DNA of 64,000 nt from Tolypothrix sp. FACHB-123 (GCF_014697075.1 NZ_JACJRE010000006.1:1-64000); one strand, 5' to 3'; shown: positions 26,726 through 36,443, counted from the stretch's first letter. Made by a program: numbers and translations. The notes: generated from the letters alone by a model not told the origin.

Positions 26726-28030
26726 CTATGCCCTATGCCCTAAAATATCCGCGAGAATATCAAGGGCGATTTGAATTTGGTTGCTATCAATAATTAATGG
26801 TGGACAAAAACGAATTGCGGCTTTACCACAACCAAGTAATAACAAACCGCGTAGGAAGGCTTCTTGAATTATGCGATCGCGCATGGGACGATCTAAATTA
26901 CCTTCTTTATCTATTAAATCTACCGCTACCATTAAGCCTTTACCTCTTGGTAGGGAGACGCGGAGAAATTTCTCATGTAACTGCGTTAACCCAGCTTGTA
27001 ATAACTCTCCCATCTCTAAAGCGTTGCTCATTAAACCATCCTCTAACAGTCGCAGCGTAGTAATACCAGCAACGCAAGCTACAGGATTACCCCCGAATGT
27101 GGTAGCGTGGGCACCAGGAGGCCAAGTCATTAATTCTGGGCGAGAAAGGATTGCACCTAAGGGTAAACCGCTAGCGATACCTTTAGCTGTGGTAATAATA
27201 TCTGGCATGACGCCCCAATGCTCAATGGCAAATAACTTACCAGTGCGCCCCATACCCGATTGCACTTCATCAACTACCATTAAGATGCCATAGCGATCGC
27301 ATATATTGCGAACTCTTTCTAAAAAACCTGACTCTGGAACAATATAACCGCCTTCCCCTTGAATTGGTTCTACAACAATGGCGGCGATTTCCTCCGGTGG
27401 TAATAGAGTCGGGAATAGCTGTTTTTCTAGATAATCTAAGCTAGCGTGAGTACCGTAGGGAATATGAGTTACTCCCGGTACAAAAGGGCCAAAATTAGCT
27501 CTTTGCACGGCTTTAGAACCAGTCAAAGACATTGCGCCATAGGTACGCCCGTGAAATGCACCTAAAAAAGCAACAATGTGCGATCGCTTGGTGTAATATC
27601 GAGCTAGTTTAATTGCGCCTTCGTTAGACTCCGCCCCTGAGTTAGTAAAAAATACCCTCGCACCTTGGGGAAATGGGGCGAGAACCGCTAATTTTTCCGC
27701 CAGTTCTACCATCGGTTCGTAATAAAAATCAGTCCCCGACATATGTAACAGCAGCGCTGACTGGGCTTGAATTGCTGCTACAACTTCTGGGTGGGCGTGT
27801 CCGGTGTTGGTAACAGCGATACCTGCTGTCATATCTAAGAAAACATTACCGTCAACGTCTTCCACCATACAACCTTCACCCCTAGCGACAACTAAAGGAT
27901 AGTCTCTAGTGTAAGAAGGAGAAGTAACATTGCGATCGCGTTCTATAATTGCTTGAGCACGCGGCCCTGGTAAAGCAGTCACCAAACTAGGTACGCGCGG
28001 TAAACCCAAATTAACAGAGATACTTAACAT
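26726..28030 (-). CDS. class III PLP aminotransferase (acetylornithine/ornithine-type)
   Basis: A 434-aa fold-type I PLP enzyme that transfers an omega- or alpha-amino group. Visible features: SGAESNEGAIKLAR, the VVDEVQSGMGRTG segment with the PLP-contacting Asp254, and the Schiff-base Lys283 in TTAKGIASGLPLG. The N-terminal PGPRAQAIIERD...YPLVVARGEGCMVEDVDG is typical of the ornithine/lysine/GABA aminotransferase group rather than biosynthetic ArgD. It lies 138 bases upstream of the DUF1338 gene on the same strand. A joint role in lysine or ornithine degradation is inference. Substrate not determinable. Confidence 0.88.
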   Translation of the reverse strand: MLSISVNLGLPRVPSLVTALPGPRAQAIIERDRNVTSPSYTRDYPLVVARGEGCMVEDVDGNVFLDMTAGIAVTNTGHAHPEVVAAIQAQSALLLHMSGTDFYYEPMVELAEKLAVLAPFPQGARVFFTNSGAESNEGAIKLARYYTKRSHIVAFLGAFHGRTYGAMSLTGSKAVQRANFGPFVPGVTHIPYGTHASLDYLEKQLFPTLLPPEEIAAIVVEPIQGEGGYIVPESGFLERVRNICDRYGILMVVDEVQSGMGRTGKLFAIEHWGVMPDIITTAKGIASGLPLGAILSRPELMTWPPGAHATTFGGNPVACVAGITTLRLLEDGLMSNALEMGELLQAGLTQLHEKFLRVSLPRGKGLMVAVDLIDKEGNLDRPMRDRIIQEAFLRGLLLLGCGKAAIRFCPPLIIDSNQIQIALDILADILGHRA

Positions 28031-28516
28031 AGTTTTTTTAGATTTTTTTAAGATAATTTTTGATTAAAAGCTGACGTTTTAACTATTGCAGTATCAATTG
28101 ATTCTCTTTGCCAAAGATTTATACTTGAATTACAAAATACCAGCTCAAACAACAGCTTTTTAGTTAACAGTTGAGCTTGACATCAACAACTATCCTGACA
28201 AATCTTTGTTGTCTGGTTATTTCACGCAACCGGAATATTATGTCCACTAAATTTAGCATAATAAAAATTTTCCGTGTTGCATATTTGCGGTATGATTTCT
28301 CTCACCCATAAAGCGACGGCAAGGCTGAGATAATCAAGATTTTCAACGTTTCATGACAAAATTTATCTTCCGTTTTCGCCACACAATCAACTGCGGTAAT
28401 TTGGGACATCACACAGCAGTAAAAAAGCTTAAATTTGAGAACCGATCCGAACCTTAATCTCTACAATCCTCTAAACATATGGATTTGGCATTTTGGCAGA
28501 TATTTTAATTGTCATG

Positions 28517-28601
28517 TTGGTATCTTGAAGTTCGCGAATGTCTTTGTGCGACAATACCGACTTGCAGAATCCCTCGGCTAATTACCGGGGGTCTTTTTTT
28601 T
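28517..28601 (+). ncRNA. candidate structured RNA or attenuator ending in an intrinsic terminator
   Basis: TTGGTAT (28517-28523) can pair with ATACCGA (28554-28560), and TCGC (28532-28535) with GCGA (28548-28551). This structure is followed by a terminator hairpin CCCTCGG (28571-28577) / CCGGGGG (28585-28591), then TC and eight T residues. There is no plus-strand gene for the terminator to serve since 25478, so it ends either a small RNA or a short leader of the downstream transporter transcript (ATG at 28813). The 5' end cannot be seen. Not recognised as a known riboswitch. Confidence 0.45.
28571..28601 (+). terminator. strong intrinsic terminator
   Basis: A seven-pair stem with one G-U pair, a seven-base loop (CTAATTA) and an eight-T tract. 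It is the clearest factor-independent terminator in the window, and it points in the plus direction with no annotated gene upstream on that strand. Confidence 0.75.
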
Positions 28602-28812
28602 GTCAAGAAAAAATCTTCTTCCCAGTCAACAGTCAACAGTCAACAATCAACAGTCAACAGTCAGTAGGGGCGGGTTTATTGAGAATTATCGTTGATCCAT
28701 GAGGATATATGTGAACCCGCCCGTACAACAATCAACACGCCCTAGCCCATAATCCTCTTTTTGTGTATGCTTTGTGACCAAGCCTCAAAGCTGTAAATTC
28801 TGGGGATTTATT

Positions 28813-30021
28813 ATGGAACGTGCTATCTCTGCCATTGGTATCTTAGTTTTTCTAGGCATATCTTACGCTTTATCTGTGAATCGCAGTGCTATTCGTTGGC
28901 GAACAATAGCCTGGGGGCTAGGTTTGGAATTTACATTTGCCCTGCTGATTCTCAAAATCCCTGGTGGTTTGACTGTATTTAAAACCTTAGGAGATGTCGT
29001 CAGCAATTTCTTAGCATTTTCTGATGTGGGAGCAAAATTTGTCTTTGGCGAAAATTTCAAGGATCACTTATTTGCCTTTCAAGTATTACCCACAATTATC
29101 TTTTTCTCAGCCTTTATCAGTGTTTTATATTACTACGGGATTTTGCAGCGAATAGTCAATGGACTTGCCTGGATAATGATCAAGACAATGAAAACATCAG
29201 GTTCCGAGTCCTTATCCTGTGCGGGAAATATTTTTTTAGGGCCAACTGAGTCAGCATTAATGGTTAAGCCCTATGTAGCTAAAATGACGCAGTCGGAACT
29301 TCATGCCGTAATGACAGGCGGTTTTGCCACCATTGCAGGGGGAGTATTGGGCGCTTATTTATCATTTGGTATCCCACCAGAACACTTAATAGCAGCTTTC
29401 TTTATGACTGCACCCACATCTTTAGTCGTGTCAAAACTGCTATATCCAGAAACAGAAGTATCAGAAACTGCTGGTCATGCCAAGCTAGATGTGGAAACCA
29501 ATTATATCAATGTAATTGATGCTACTACCACAGGTGCAATTGATGGCGTCAAGCTAGCAGTGAATGTTGGGGTGATGATAATTGCTTTTTTGGGTTTACT
29601 AGCAGCCTTCAATGCTTTTTTAGGATGGCTGGGAGGATTCGTTAATTTACCCCAGTTATCATTGCAGTGGATTTTGTCTTTTATTATGGCTCCTGTAGCC
29701 TGGTTGATGGGTGTACCTTGGGCTGATTGTCTACAAGTAGGCGCATTATTAGGTACAAAGACCATTCTCAATGAATTTATTGCTTTTTTAGATTTAAAAG
29801 CATTGATTGCTAGTGGCAAAATTTCCCAAAGGGCGATAATTATTGCCACTTACGCCTTATGTAATTTTGCGAATATAGGCTCTATCGGAATTACCATAGG
29901 CGGACTTGCAGGTCTAGCACCCGATCGCCAACATGATCTAGCACGTATGGGTGTAAAATCCATGATTGGTGGATTACTGGCAAGTTTTATCACCGCTTGT
30001 ATTGCCGGGATGTTGATATAA
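28813..30021 (+). CDS. nupC: concentrative nucleoside transporter (CNT/NupC family)
   Basis: A 402-aa integral membrane protein with about ten hydrophobic segments that couples nucleoside uptake to an ion gradient. The start MERAISAIGILVFLG at 28813 is preferred over 28774, since the first membrane helix then begins at the N terminus. Family motifs are clear: GNIFLGPTESALMVKPYV (nucleoside/cation site), GFATIAGGVLGAYLSFG, and NFANIGSIGITIGGLAGLAP. Length is usual for bacterial CNTs. It stands alone on the plus strand, downstream of a terminator-ended RNA candidate and a repeat element. The exact nucleoside is not determinable. Confidence 0.93.
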   Translation: MERAISAIGILVFLGISYALSVNRSAIRWRTIAWGLGLEFTFALLILKIPGGLTVFKTLGDVVSNFLAFSDVGAKFVFGENFKDHLFAFQVLPTIIFFSAFISVLYYYGILQRIVNGLAWIMIKTMKTSGSESLSCAGNIFLGPTESALMVKPYVAKMTQSELHAVMTGGFATIAGGVLGAYLSFGIPPEHLIAAFFMTAPTSLVVSKLLYPETEVSETAGHAKLDVETNYINVIDATTTGAIDGVKLAVNVGVMIIAFLGLLAAFNAFLGWLGGFVNLPQLSLQWILSFIMAPVAWLMGVPWADCLQVGALLGTKTILNEFIAFLDLKALIASGKISQRAIIIATYALCNFANIGSIGITIGGLAGLAPDRQHDLARMGVKSMIGGLLASFITACIAGMLI

Positions 30022-30069
30022 ATAGCCATTGGTCAGTTGTCAGTTGTCAGTTTTCCCCCTTCCCTTACC

Positions 30070-30534
30070 TCATTCTTTCCTGACGTAACCTAGGCTCCAA
30101 TTGCTTGGTTGTTGTAGATGATCGAGTTTGCCTTGTATCATCAGCCAGAGAGCTAATCTTGTATTCACGTATCCCTTAACTAAGTAATTGTCTGGTCGGG
30201 CTTTAATTCCGTCTAAAACATTATGAATACTATAGTACACAGTTCCACAGTAAGTGCTGTTGTCTGGTAACTGAAATTGCAGCAAATAGTCATGTTCATA
30301 TCCATTGGGAATCATAAAAATGCCGTAGACATGATGCTGACCACGCCAAGGCTGAATAACGATTTTTTCCGGATAAATGTAGTATTTTTGGTTGTTTGAA
30401 GAAATAAATCCGCGTTTATAACACTTCCCGATGGGCTTCTCTGATATATAAGAAAAGCCCAGGATACCCACTAAGCTAATTACAAACAAGATATAAATAA
30501 ATTGACGACTTCGCACTTCTTCAATATCCAACAC
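30070..30534 (-). CDS. hypothetical membrane-anchored protein, 154 aa
   Basis: Not recognised. It begins with a GTG, has an N-terminal charged segment and one membrane helix at about residues 12-30 (FIYILFVISLVGILGFSYI). The remaining 120 residues are predicted to be outside, rich in Tyr, and contain two Cys (CYKRG and STYCGTVYY) that could form a disulfide. Motif-like stretches include PWRGQHHVYGIFMIPNGYEHDYLLQF. The start is weakly supported (AGG lies very close to the GTG). It is convergent with nupC. No function can be proposed. Confidence 0.55.
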   Translation of the reverse strand: MLDIEEVRSRQFIYILFVISLVGILGFSYISEKPIGKCYKRGFISSNNQKYYIYPEKIVIQPWRGQHHVYGIFMIPNGYEHDYLLQFQLPDNSTYCGTVYYSIHNVLDGIKARPDNYLVKGYVNTRLALWLMIQGKLDHLQQPSNWSLGYVRKE

Positions 30535-30782
30535 TACCTTTTGTGGTTATAGCTTAACTATTGAGGGTTAGCCGTAGTCATCCCATGATTCAGCAATGCC
30601 AAAATCCTTGCCAGCAGACAGTTACATAAATTTCCAACCATACTACTTATGGCAATTTGCTATGAAATACTGTTCACACAGCGATCGCCTCCGGAGCACT
30701 CAGCCACAAAGTTGAAATTAAAGTATAGAGATAAACAAGCTATTCTCAAGTTACTTAAACAGTATATTTGACACCTGTAAAT

Positions 30783-32072
30783 ATGGTTACTGATAAACAA
30801 AACCTCATCTTGATTGTTGACGATAACCCAAACAATGCCAATTTACTGTTTGACTTTTTACAAGCCTCAGGGTTACAAGCCGCAATGGCTGAAAGTGGCG
30901 AGATTGCTTTGGCGCAAGTGTCAGAAATTTCTCCTGACTTGATTTTATTAGATGTGATGATGCCAGGAATTGATGGCTTTGAAACTTGCCGAAGCTTAAA
31001 AGCAAACAAAGCTACTCAAGATATTCCCGTAATTTTTATGACTGCTGCATCAGATGTGGTAGATAAGGTCAAAGGTTTAGCTCTTGGTGCAGTAGACTAC
31101 ATTACTAAGCCATTTCAGCCAGCAGATGTACTAGCGCGAATCAATCTTCATCTCAAACTATCTCATCTCAACCAAAAGCTAGAACAACGAGCAGCCGAAT
31201 TAACTGCGACTGTTGAGCAGCTCAAACAATCTCAACAGCGGTTGGTACAAAGCGAAAAAATGTCTACTTTGGGAGAATTAGTAGCTGGAATTGCTCATGA
31301 AATTAATAATCCCACTGGTTTTGTGCAAGGAAATCTCACCTATGCACAAAAATATATGCAAGATCTCATCGATCACATCCATCTCTATAAAAATCAAGCT
31401 TCAGCAACAGAAATTGCTAAACATGCTGCCAAAATAGATTTGGAATATCTTATTAAAGATTTTCCCCATATTCTCAATTCCATGCATGAGGGAGTAGAGC
31501 GTATTTACGATATTAGTATGTCTCTACGAACTTTTGCCCGTGCTGATAGTGCTGTGAAAATTTCTTGTAATATTCACGATGGCATTGACAGTACTATTTT
31601 AATTCTCAAACATAGATTGAAAGCTTCTAATCTGCGTCCAGCCATTGAAATTATCCGAGATTACGATAATTTACCGGAGATAGAATGTTTTCCTGGACAG
31701 TTAAACCAAGTATTTATGAATATTGTAGCTAATGCTATTGATGCTTTAGAAGAGTCTAATTTAGGGCGCAGCTATCAAGAAATAGCAAATAAACCTAATT
31801 ATATTAAAATTAAAACTCAATTAATTCCTAATGAAAATAATATTTTAATTAGTATTCAAGATAATGGTTTGGGTATTCCCAATGAAATTAAATCACAAAT
31901 ATTCGATCATCTATTTACAACTAAACCTGTAGGCAAAGGTACAGGTTTGGGTTTAGCTATTACTCAAAAAATTATTGTTGATAAACATGGGGGAGATATC
32001 ACGGTCAATTCTGTATTAGGTGAAGGTGCAGAATTTGTTATTATTCTCCCAATAAATTCTCGAAACAAGTAA
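30783..32072 (+). CDS. response regulator-histidine kinase hybrid (REC-HisKA-HATPase)
   Basis: A 429-aa soluble two-component protein with the receiver first. Start ATG 30783 (MVTDKQNLI) rather than the upstream TTG. Residues 6-125: REC domain with acidic pair IVDDN, phospho-acceptor Asp57 (LILLDVMMPG) and Lys109 (ITKPF). A coiled linker (about 126-160) leads to a HisKA domain with His172 (AGIAHEINNP) and an HATPase_c domain with N box (FMNIVANAIDAL), G1 (DNGLGIP) and G2 (GKGTGLGLAI). The HEINNP-class transmitter is very similar in style to that of the 1060-aa kinase at 51.7 kb. The receiver-to-kinase order suggests input from another kinase. Target unknown. Confidence 0.92.
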   Translation: MVTDKQNLILIVDDNPNNANLLFDFLQASGLQAAMAESGEIALAQVSEISPDLILLDVMMPGIDGFETCRSLKANKATQDIPVIFMTAASDVVDKVKGLALGAVDYITKPFQPADVLARINLHLKLSHLNQKLEQRAAELTATVEQLKQSQQRLVQSEKMSTLGELVAGIAHEINNPTGFVQGNLTYAQKYMQDLIDHIHLYKNQASATEIAKHAAKIDLEYLIKDFPHILNSMHEGVERIYDISMSLRTFARADSAVKISCNIHDGIDSTILILKHRLKASNLRPAIEIIRDYDNLPEIECFPGQLNQVFMNIVANAIDALEESNLGRSYQEIANKPNYIKIKTQLIPNENNILISIQDNGLGIPNEIKSQIFDHLFTTKPVGKGTGLGLAITQKIIVDKHGGDITVNSVLGEGAEFVIILPINSRNK

Positions 32073-32114
32073 TGGATAATTGTTGTGAGCAATTACCCAT
32101 TACCGAAGATGAAT

Positions 32115-33677
32115 TTACAATTTCTCTGGCTGCTCGATATTAACGGCATTTGCCTGAGTGCTAACAGCAGTAGTTCCTTGCAATATTGCAGTATGAGAAA
32201 CTGAATTGTTAGCTAAAGTAAATAGAGGATTTGACAAAATCCCAGAAATAGTAGTAGCGATTAAAGTTACTATCAAACCCACTTGCAAAGGTCTAAATCC
32301 AGGTAAATTCCATTGCACTGGGGGATAATTTTTCACTACTTCAGACATTTCTTGGGGTTCTTTGACTACCATCATCTTGACTACACGAATGTAGTAGTAG
32401 ATGGAGACAACGCTGGTAACTAAGCCCAACAGAACTAACCAGTAAAGACCTGCTTGCCAACCTGCCCAGAACAAGTAAATTTTGCCAAAAAAGCCTGCTA
32501 ATGGGGGAATACCGCCTAAAGATAACAGGGAAATACTCAAGCCTAATGTTAGGAGCGGATCTTTTTGATATAAGCCAGAGTATTCGGCAATTTGGTCTGT
32601 TCCGGTTCTCAGGGAGAACAAAATAATGCAGGTAAAGCCGCAGAGGTTCATGAACAGATAGACCAGCAAGTAAAAAATCATACTCGCATATCCGGCTTCA
32701 GTACCAGCAATCATCCCAATCATCACAAACCCAGCTTGGGCAATGGATGAATAGGCTAGCATCCGTTTCATACTGGTTTGGGCTAAAGCAACTACGTTAC
32801 CCAGCACCATACTGAGAACTGCAAGGGCAGTAAAGACGAATTTCCATTCGTCAACGACTAGGGGGAAGACTGTGGTGAGTAAGCGGATAGCTAGGGCAAA
32901 ACCTGCTGCTTTGGAACCTACAGATAAAAAGGCAATCACTGGGGTGGGAGCGCCTTCGTAAACGTCTGGAGTCCATTGGTGGAAGGGAGCAGCAGAAATT
33001 TTGAAGCCAATACCGGCAATCACAAAAACAAGGGAAATGACTATACCCAATGACTGGCCAATGTGTGCTTTGGCAATGCCATCGGCGATCGCACTCAGTT
33101 CTGTTTGTCCGCCAGATAAACCGTAAAGCAGGGACACGCCATATAAAAATACTGCTGTACTGGAAGCCCCAATCAACAGATATTTTAGCGCCGCTTCATT
33201 TGAGCGTGGGTCACGCTTGGTATAACCTGTTAACAAATAAGAGGAAATACTCAGGGTTTCTAAGGAGATGAAAATCATCACCAACTCACTAGCCCCGGAT
33301 AAAAACATTCCTCCTAGGGTAGCAGTTAACAAAATCGCAATGAATTCTGCTAAAGCGGTGCCACTCTGCTCTACATAGCGAATGGACATTAATATGGTGA
33401 CGACGGCAGATAAGGCAATAATACCGCGAAAGACAATACTTAGGTCGTCACTATTAAAGCCACCGCTAAAGGCAATGGGATTGGTAGCATCCCATTGAAA
33501 GTACAGGGCGACAATCGCAGCTAGTAAACCTGCGATCGCTAGATACCCAATCCAGCGTGAAGATGTACGCCCCAAAATCAAATCAACAATCAAAACCCCC
33601 AAGAGGGTGAGAATGACAATCCCCTCTGGTAAAATCGTTCCAGCATTTAGCTGGGATGCAAGATTAGCAAAATCCAT
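32115..33677 (-). CDS. ndhB: NAD(P)H-quinone oxidoreductase subunit 2
   Basis: A 520-aa thylakoid/plasma membrane subunit of NDH-1 with about 14 membrane helices, part of the proton-pumping antiporter-like arm for respiration and cyclic electron flow around photosystem I. Recognised by its start [19 protein letters not shown], the [24 protein letters not shown] helix region and [23 protein letters not shown], which contains the conserved Lys and His. Length is as usual for cyanobacterial NdhB. It stands alone on the minus strand; the RRM-protein terminator lies upstream. Confidence 0.97.
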   Translation of the reverse strand: MDFANLASQLNAGTILPEGIVILTLLGVLIVDLILGRTSSRWIGYLAIAGLLAAIVALYFQWDATNPIAFSGGFNSDDLSIVFRGIIALSAVVTILMSIRYVEQSGTALAEFIAILLTATLGGMFLSGASELVMIFISLETLSISSYLLTGYTKRDPRSNEAALKYLLIGASSTAVFLYGVSLLYGLSGGQTELSAIADGIAKAHIGQSLGIVISLVFVIAGIGFKISAAPFHQWTPDVYEGAPTPVIAFLSVGSKAAGFALAIRLLTTVFPLVVDEWKFVFTALAVLSMVLGNVVALAQTSMKRMLAYSSIAQAGFVMIGMIAGTEAGYASMIFYLLVYLFMNLCGFTCIILFSLRTGTDQIAEYSGLYQKDPLLTLGLSISLLSLGGIPPLAGFFGKIYLFWAGWQAGLYWLVLLGLVTSVVSIYYYIRVVKMMVVKEPQEMSEVVKNYPPVQWNLPGFRPLQVGLIVTLIATTISGILSNPLFTLANNSVSHTAILQGTTAVSTQANAVNIEQPEKL

Positions 33678-33830
33678 GAGTTGTATAGGTTTTGGCGATT
33701 AGACATCAAGGCTAACTTTGTTCATTCTATCTATTGTTCTGAACCAAAGTTCCATAAACCTTTTTGTCTGATTCCATAGAGTAAATTATATTCATTTTCT
33801 CTATTGCCAATCCATTATTCAATATTTCAC

Positions 33831-33866
33831 GCAAAAATAAGCAGTTCAGCGATATTTTGAACTGCT
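33831..33866 (-). terminator. terminator of the RRM protein gene
   Basis: AGCAGTTCA (33840-33848) and TGAACTGCT (33858-33866) form a perfect nine-pair stem. On the minus strand it is followed by TATTTTTG. It lies 110 bases after the stop of the RNA-binding protein gene and upstream of ndhB, so it should isolate the two minus-strand genes. Confidence 0.7.
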
Positions 33867-33975
33867 CTTTATATAAATAAGCAGTCCAGTATGCTACCGA
33901 AGCTGCTAAATATGGGATAATTTTTGTTTAGCTAAAGGCTTTTTATCTTCATCCCTTAATGCATCGCCTCAAGTC

Positions 33976-34287
33976 TTAATATTTTCTTGAGTATCCGCTA
34001 GCATTTCTTCCCCAATTGCCACCGCCAGAGCGACTACCTTTGTCCTCCCGTGGTCTAGCTTTATTAACTTTCATTACACGCCCCATCCATTCAGCACCAT
34101 CTAGAGCTTGAATAGCTGCATCTTCGGCGGCTGATGATTCCATTTCCACGAAACCAAAGCCCCGCGCGCGCCCAGTTTCCCGATCTGTGGGTAATTGAAC
34201 TCGCGTAACAGTACCGTACTCAGAAAATACTTTGCTGAGGTCGTCTTGTGTGACGCTGTAGGATAGGTTACCTACGTAAATAGACAT
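33976..34287 (-). CDS. RRM-type RNA-binding protein
   Basis: A 103-aa single RRM protein of the cyanobacterial Rbp family. The RNP2 motif IYVGNLSY (residues 3-10) and RNP1 motif RGFGFVEM (about 43-50) are complete, and a short glycine-rich tail follows (GGGNWGRNASGYSRKY). These proteins bind RNA, and several are cold-induced. GGGAG six bases before the ATG is a strong ribosome site. The 213-base leader upstream is AT-rich, typical of cold-regulated rbp genes, but this is inference. A terminator lies downstream. Confidence 0.95.
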   Translation of the reverse strand: MSIYVGNLSYSVTQDDLSKVFSEYGTVTRVQLPTDRETGRARGFGFVEMESSAAEDAAIQALDGAEWMGRVMKVNKARPREDKGSRSGGGNWGRNASGYSRKY

Positions 34288-34500
34288 GAAACTCTCCCGA
34301 ATCCATTGATGCAGAGATGCTTATCCGGAGAGCAACTTGCAATTATAAATAAAAACAAGATCCTGACTGCCGAATTTAACTTCTCCGATTTTATGCTAGC
34401 ACAACTGTTCTGTGATTTGGCAATAAAACTTATCCATTTGTCATAATGTGTGCTAGAATACGATATTTTTGATTGTTTCGACTAATATATTTATCTGCAC

Positions 34501-35586
34501 TTAGGTTTGGATCGCAAATTCCTCTGGCGCAATCCCCCAGTTTACCCAGCAAATTGCTTGATAGGCTGATGTCATATCAGCTGGAACGCGCAAAGCGTGG
34601 ATGAAGCCAGTGCTGGGACAAGTCATTTTTAATAAGTAAATTGGCTGTTGATCGACATCAGCGTCAATTTTTAATAGGGTATATTCTTTCCAGGTATCTA
34701 ATTCAATTGCTTGTAATTCTTGGCAAATTCTGGAGTAACCAATACCTTGAATTAACACTCGCCGCAGTTCAGCATTTTCCTCTGTTAATAACCATTGCGA
34801 TCGCCATTGTTGCGGGTGGAGTTTACCGTATTTTTCTGGTAGAGTGACACCGTGATAGGAGTAGAGCTTATATCCATCAACATACTCTATTGCAGGTTCG
34901 CCTTCGGCGTGGAGGCGATTTTGATTGTCGAAGCGAATTTGAAGCGGGCGATCGCAAATAATGCAAATATCATCATAGGCAAACAACCAACCACATTCTT
35001 TAATTAAAAATTGGAATACCTGCCATTCTTTTGGAGGATCAACAAGGTTGAGAACAGATATAAAAAAATCAAAACCAGTCAGCCAATGAACATAAAATTC
35101 AGGTATAAAGCATTCACCAAGTTGAATTTTTATCCATCGAGAATAATCCGTTACTTGTTCATCTTCTAAATTGCTTAATTTATTAATTAAGTTGTTGAAT
35201 ATTACATGATAAAACTGAGGATTTATTCCAGAATAAAAACTCTTGTGTAATCGAATAATCGCTTGCTGACTAAGTTGTTGTGTGAGTTTTCTCAAAATTT
35301 CTAAGTACAAGTGAGCCGAAAATAAAAGACCAATACCACTTGGTTCATTAGCGGAATTTTCTATAAATTGAGGAGATAGCCTGTTGAGCATCAAGTTGCA
35401 AGCTGCATAGGGACTATCCGCGAATATAATTTTAGGTGTTTCATAATCAATTACAGCATAAATGGCTTTTACTGCTGCTTCTGCTTTCTGCCGATCAATT
35501 CGCTCAGTTGAAAGTGTAATTTTTCGCCACTTATGCCGATAAACTGAAATAAAAGCTTCTTGCTCAGGTGTGAGCTTTGCCATCAT
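34501..35586 (-). CDS. DUF6745-like protein of unknown function
   Basis: A 361-aa soluble protein that I associate, from memory, with the DUF6745 group; no function is known. The N-terminal half (1-190) is helical with repeated Leu/Ile spacing. The C-terminal half includes IICDRPLQIRFDNQNRLHAEGEPAIEYVDGYKLYSYHGVTLP and a final segment ending AICWVNWGIAPEEF. The CDRPLQIRFD/LHAEG segment looks like a small conserved module found in these proteins. It ends the minus-strand pair with the 97-aa gene just upstream (96-base gap), and both are probably expressed together. No membrane segment or signal. Confidence 0.7.
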   Translation of the reverse strand: MMAKLTPEQEAFISVYRHKWRKITLSTERIDRQKAEAAVKAIYAVIDYETPKIIFADSPYAACNLMLNRLSPQFIENSANEPSGIGLLFSAHLYLEILRKLTQQLSQQAIIRLHKSFYSGINPQFYHVIFNNLINKLSNLEDEQVTDYSRWIKIQLGECFIPEFYVHWLTGFDFFISVLNLVDPPKEWQVFQFLIKECGWLFAYDDICIICDRPLQIRFDNQNRLHAEGEPAIEYVDGYKLYSYHGVTLPEKYGKLHPQQWRSQWLLTEENAELRRVLIQGIGYSRICQELQAIELDTWKEYTLLKIDADVDQQPIYLLKMTCPSTGFIHALRVPADMTSAYQAICWVNWGIAPEEFAIQT

Positions 35587-35682
35587 TTTTGATTATCTTC
35601 ATTGTTGAGTAATTTTTGCCATATTCATCAACTTCAAGGTTGTGATTCAACTCCTGAGACGATAATCTGAAAAAATGAACAA

Positions 35683-35976
35683 TCAATCAGCGACATAGCG
35701 CCACCCTTCAGGCTCGTATTCTCTTTGGATTTTCACCATCCAATGACCTTGAGGAACTGCGATCGCCTTGTGTTCCTCATGACTCAGTAAAGCAGTTCTA
35801 GAATAAATACGTAGATAGAGAGTATCATTTTTAGAAAATAATTTTGCCTTACCTTCAGTAATCCTGTGCTTATGCCCAGTTACCTCACCTTCTGCCAAAG
35901 TTAAATGAGGTATCTTTTCTCCCTCAACCTGTGGCACAGGTTGTAAAATGACATCACCTTGACGAATTGGTTGCAT
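35683..35976 (-). CDS. small His-rich protein paired with the DUF6745-like gene
   Basis: A 97-aa predicted beta-rich protein with the pattern IRQGDVILQPV, then GEVTGHKHRI and later SHEEHKAIAVPQGHW, ending VKIQREYEPEGWRYVAD. The regularly placed His residues (GHKH, HEEH, GHW) could bind a metal; this is inference. The ATG has a very good ribosome site (GGAG eight bases upstream). It lies upstream of the DUF6745-like gene in the same direction, and in other bacteria I recall such small proteins next to DUF6745 genes. Function unknown. Confidence 0.7.
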   Translation of the reverse strand: MQPIRQGDVILQPVPQVEGEKIPHLTLAEGEVTGHKHRITEGKAKLFSKNDTLYLRIYSRTALLSHEEHKAIAVPQGHWMVKIQREYEPEGWRYVAD

Positions 35977-36443
35977 AGTCTCGGCTCCAAGATAGGTAAA
36001 AAACCCACTTCGCTTTTGCTCTCAATTTTGATTTAATTTTGGCACAACCTTTTGCGGAATAGGGAACCAAAGGCAAGGTAAGGGGACGCAAAGCAAGGAG
36101 GAATCAGGAAATCAACTCGCCTTCATCACCTGCGATCCCTGACTTGCGCCGAAAACAGGAGCGATCGCTTATTACACTTTGGGGGTATTTTGAAAACTGT
36201 AGTCGCCAATTTTGCTGAGATAAGTTAAAGATTGAAATAGCTGGAAATTCACAGCCAGCGTTTTCCTACCTTATTATCTGGAAAGGACTGTGCCCACAAT
36301 GTAGCGGATTTTTACCCTCATGGGCATTTTGTGTGAGGATAAACTCACATCAAAAAATGCGACGTTTTATTTCGACATCTCGCCGAAATCATTTAAATTT
36401 TCCTGTTTAGCTGAGCGGCTATTCTTTTTTTTTTGAAATTTCC
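35977..36443. other. 467-base divergent spacer upstream of topA
   Basis: No gene. It contains TGTGAG/CTCACA (36332-36349) and TGCCCA...TGGGCA hairpins, and a poly-T stretch immediately before the topA ATG. These could be part of the topA leader, but no known regulator motif was recognised. Confidence 0.4.

Larger units (their letters stand above)
28031..28812. other. 782-base spacer with repeats and RNA candidate
   Basis: Divergent spacer between the aminotransferase and nupC genes. It holds AT-rich sequence to about 28500, the structured RNA/terminator candidate, a TCAACAG tandem array (28623-28662) and the second 63-base GGGGCGGGTT element (28664-28726). No ORF with coding character. Confidence 0.5.

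Noticed and set aside
28321-28345. GGCTGAGATAATCAAG, partly like the CTGAGA core of a TPP riboswitch
   Set aside because: The partner elements (ACCCTTGAACCTGAT and AATGCC) are absent and the downstream gene is a nucleoside transporter.
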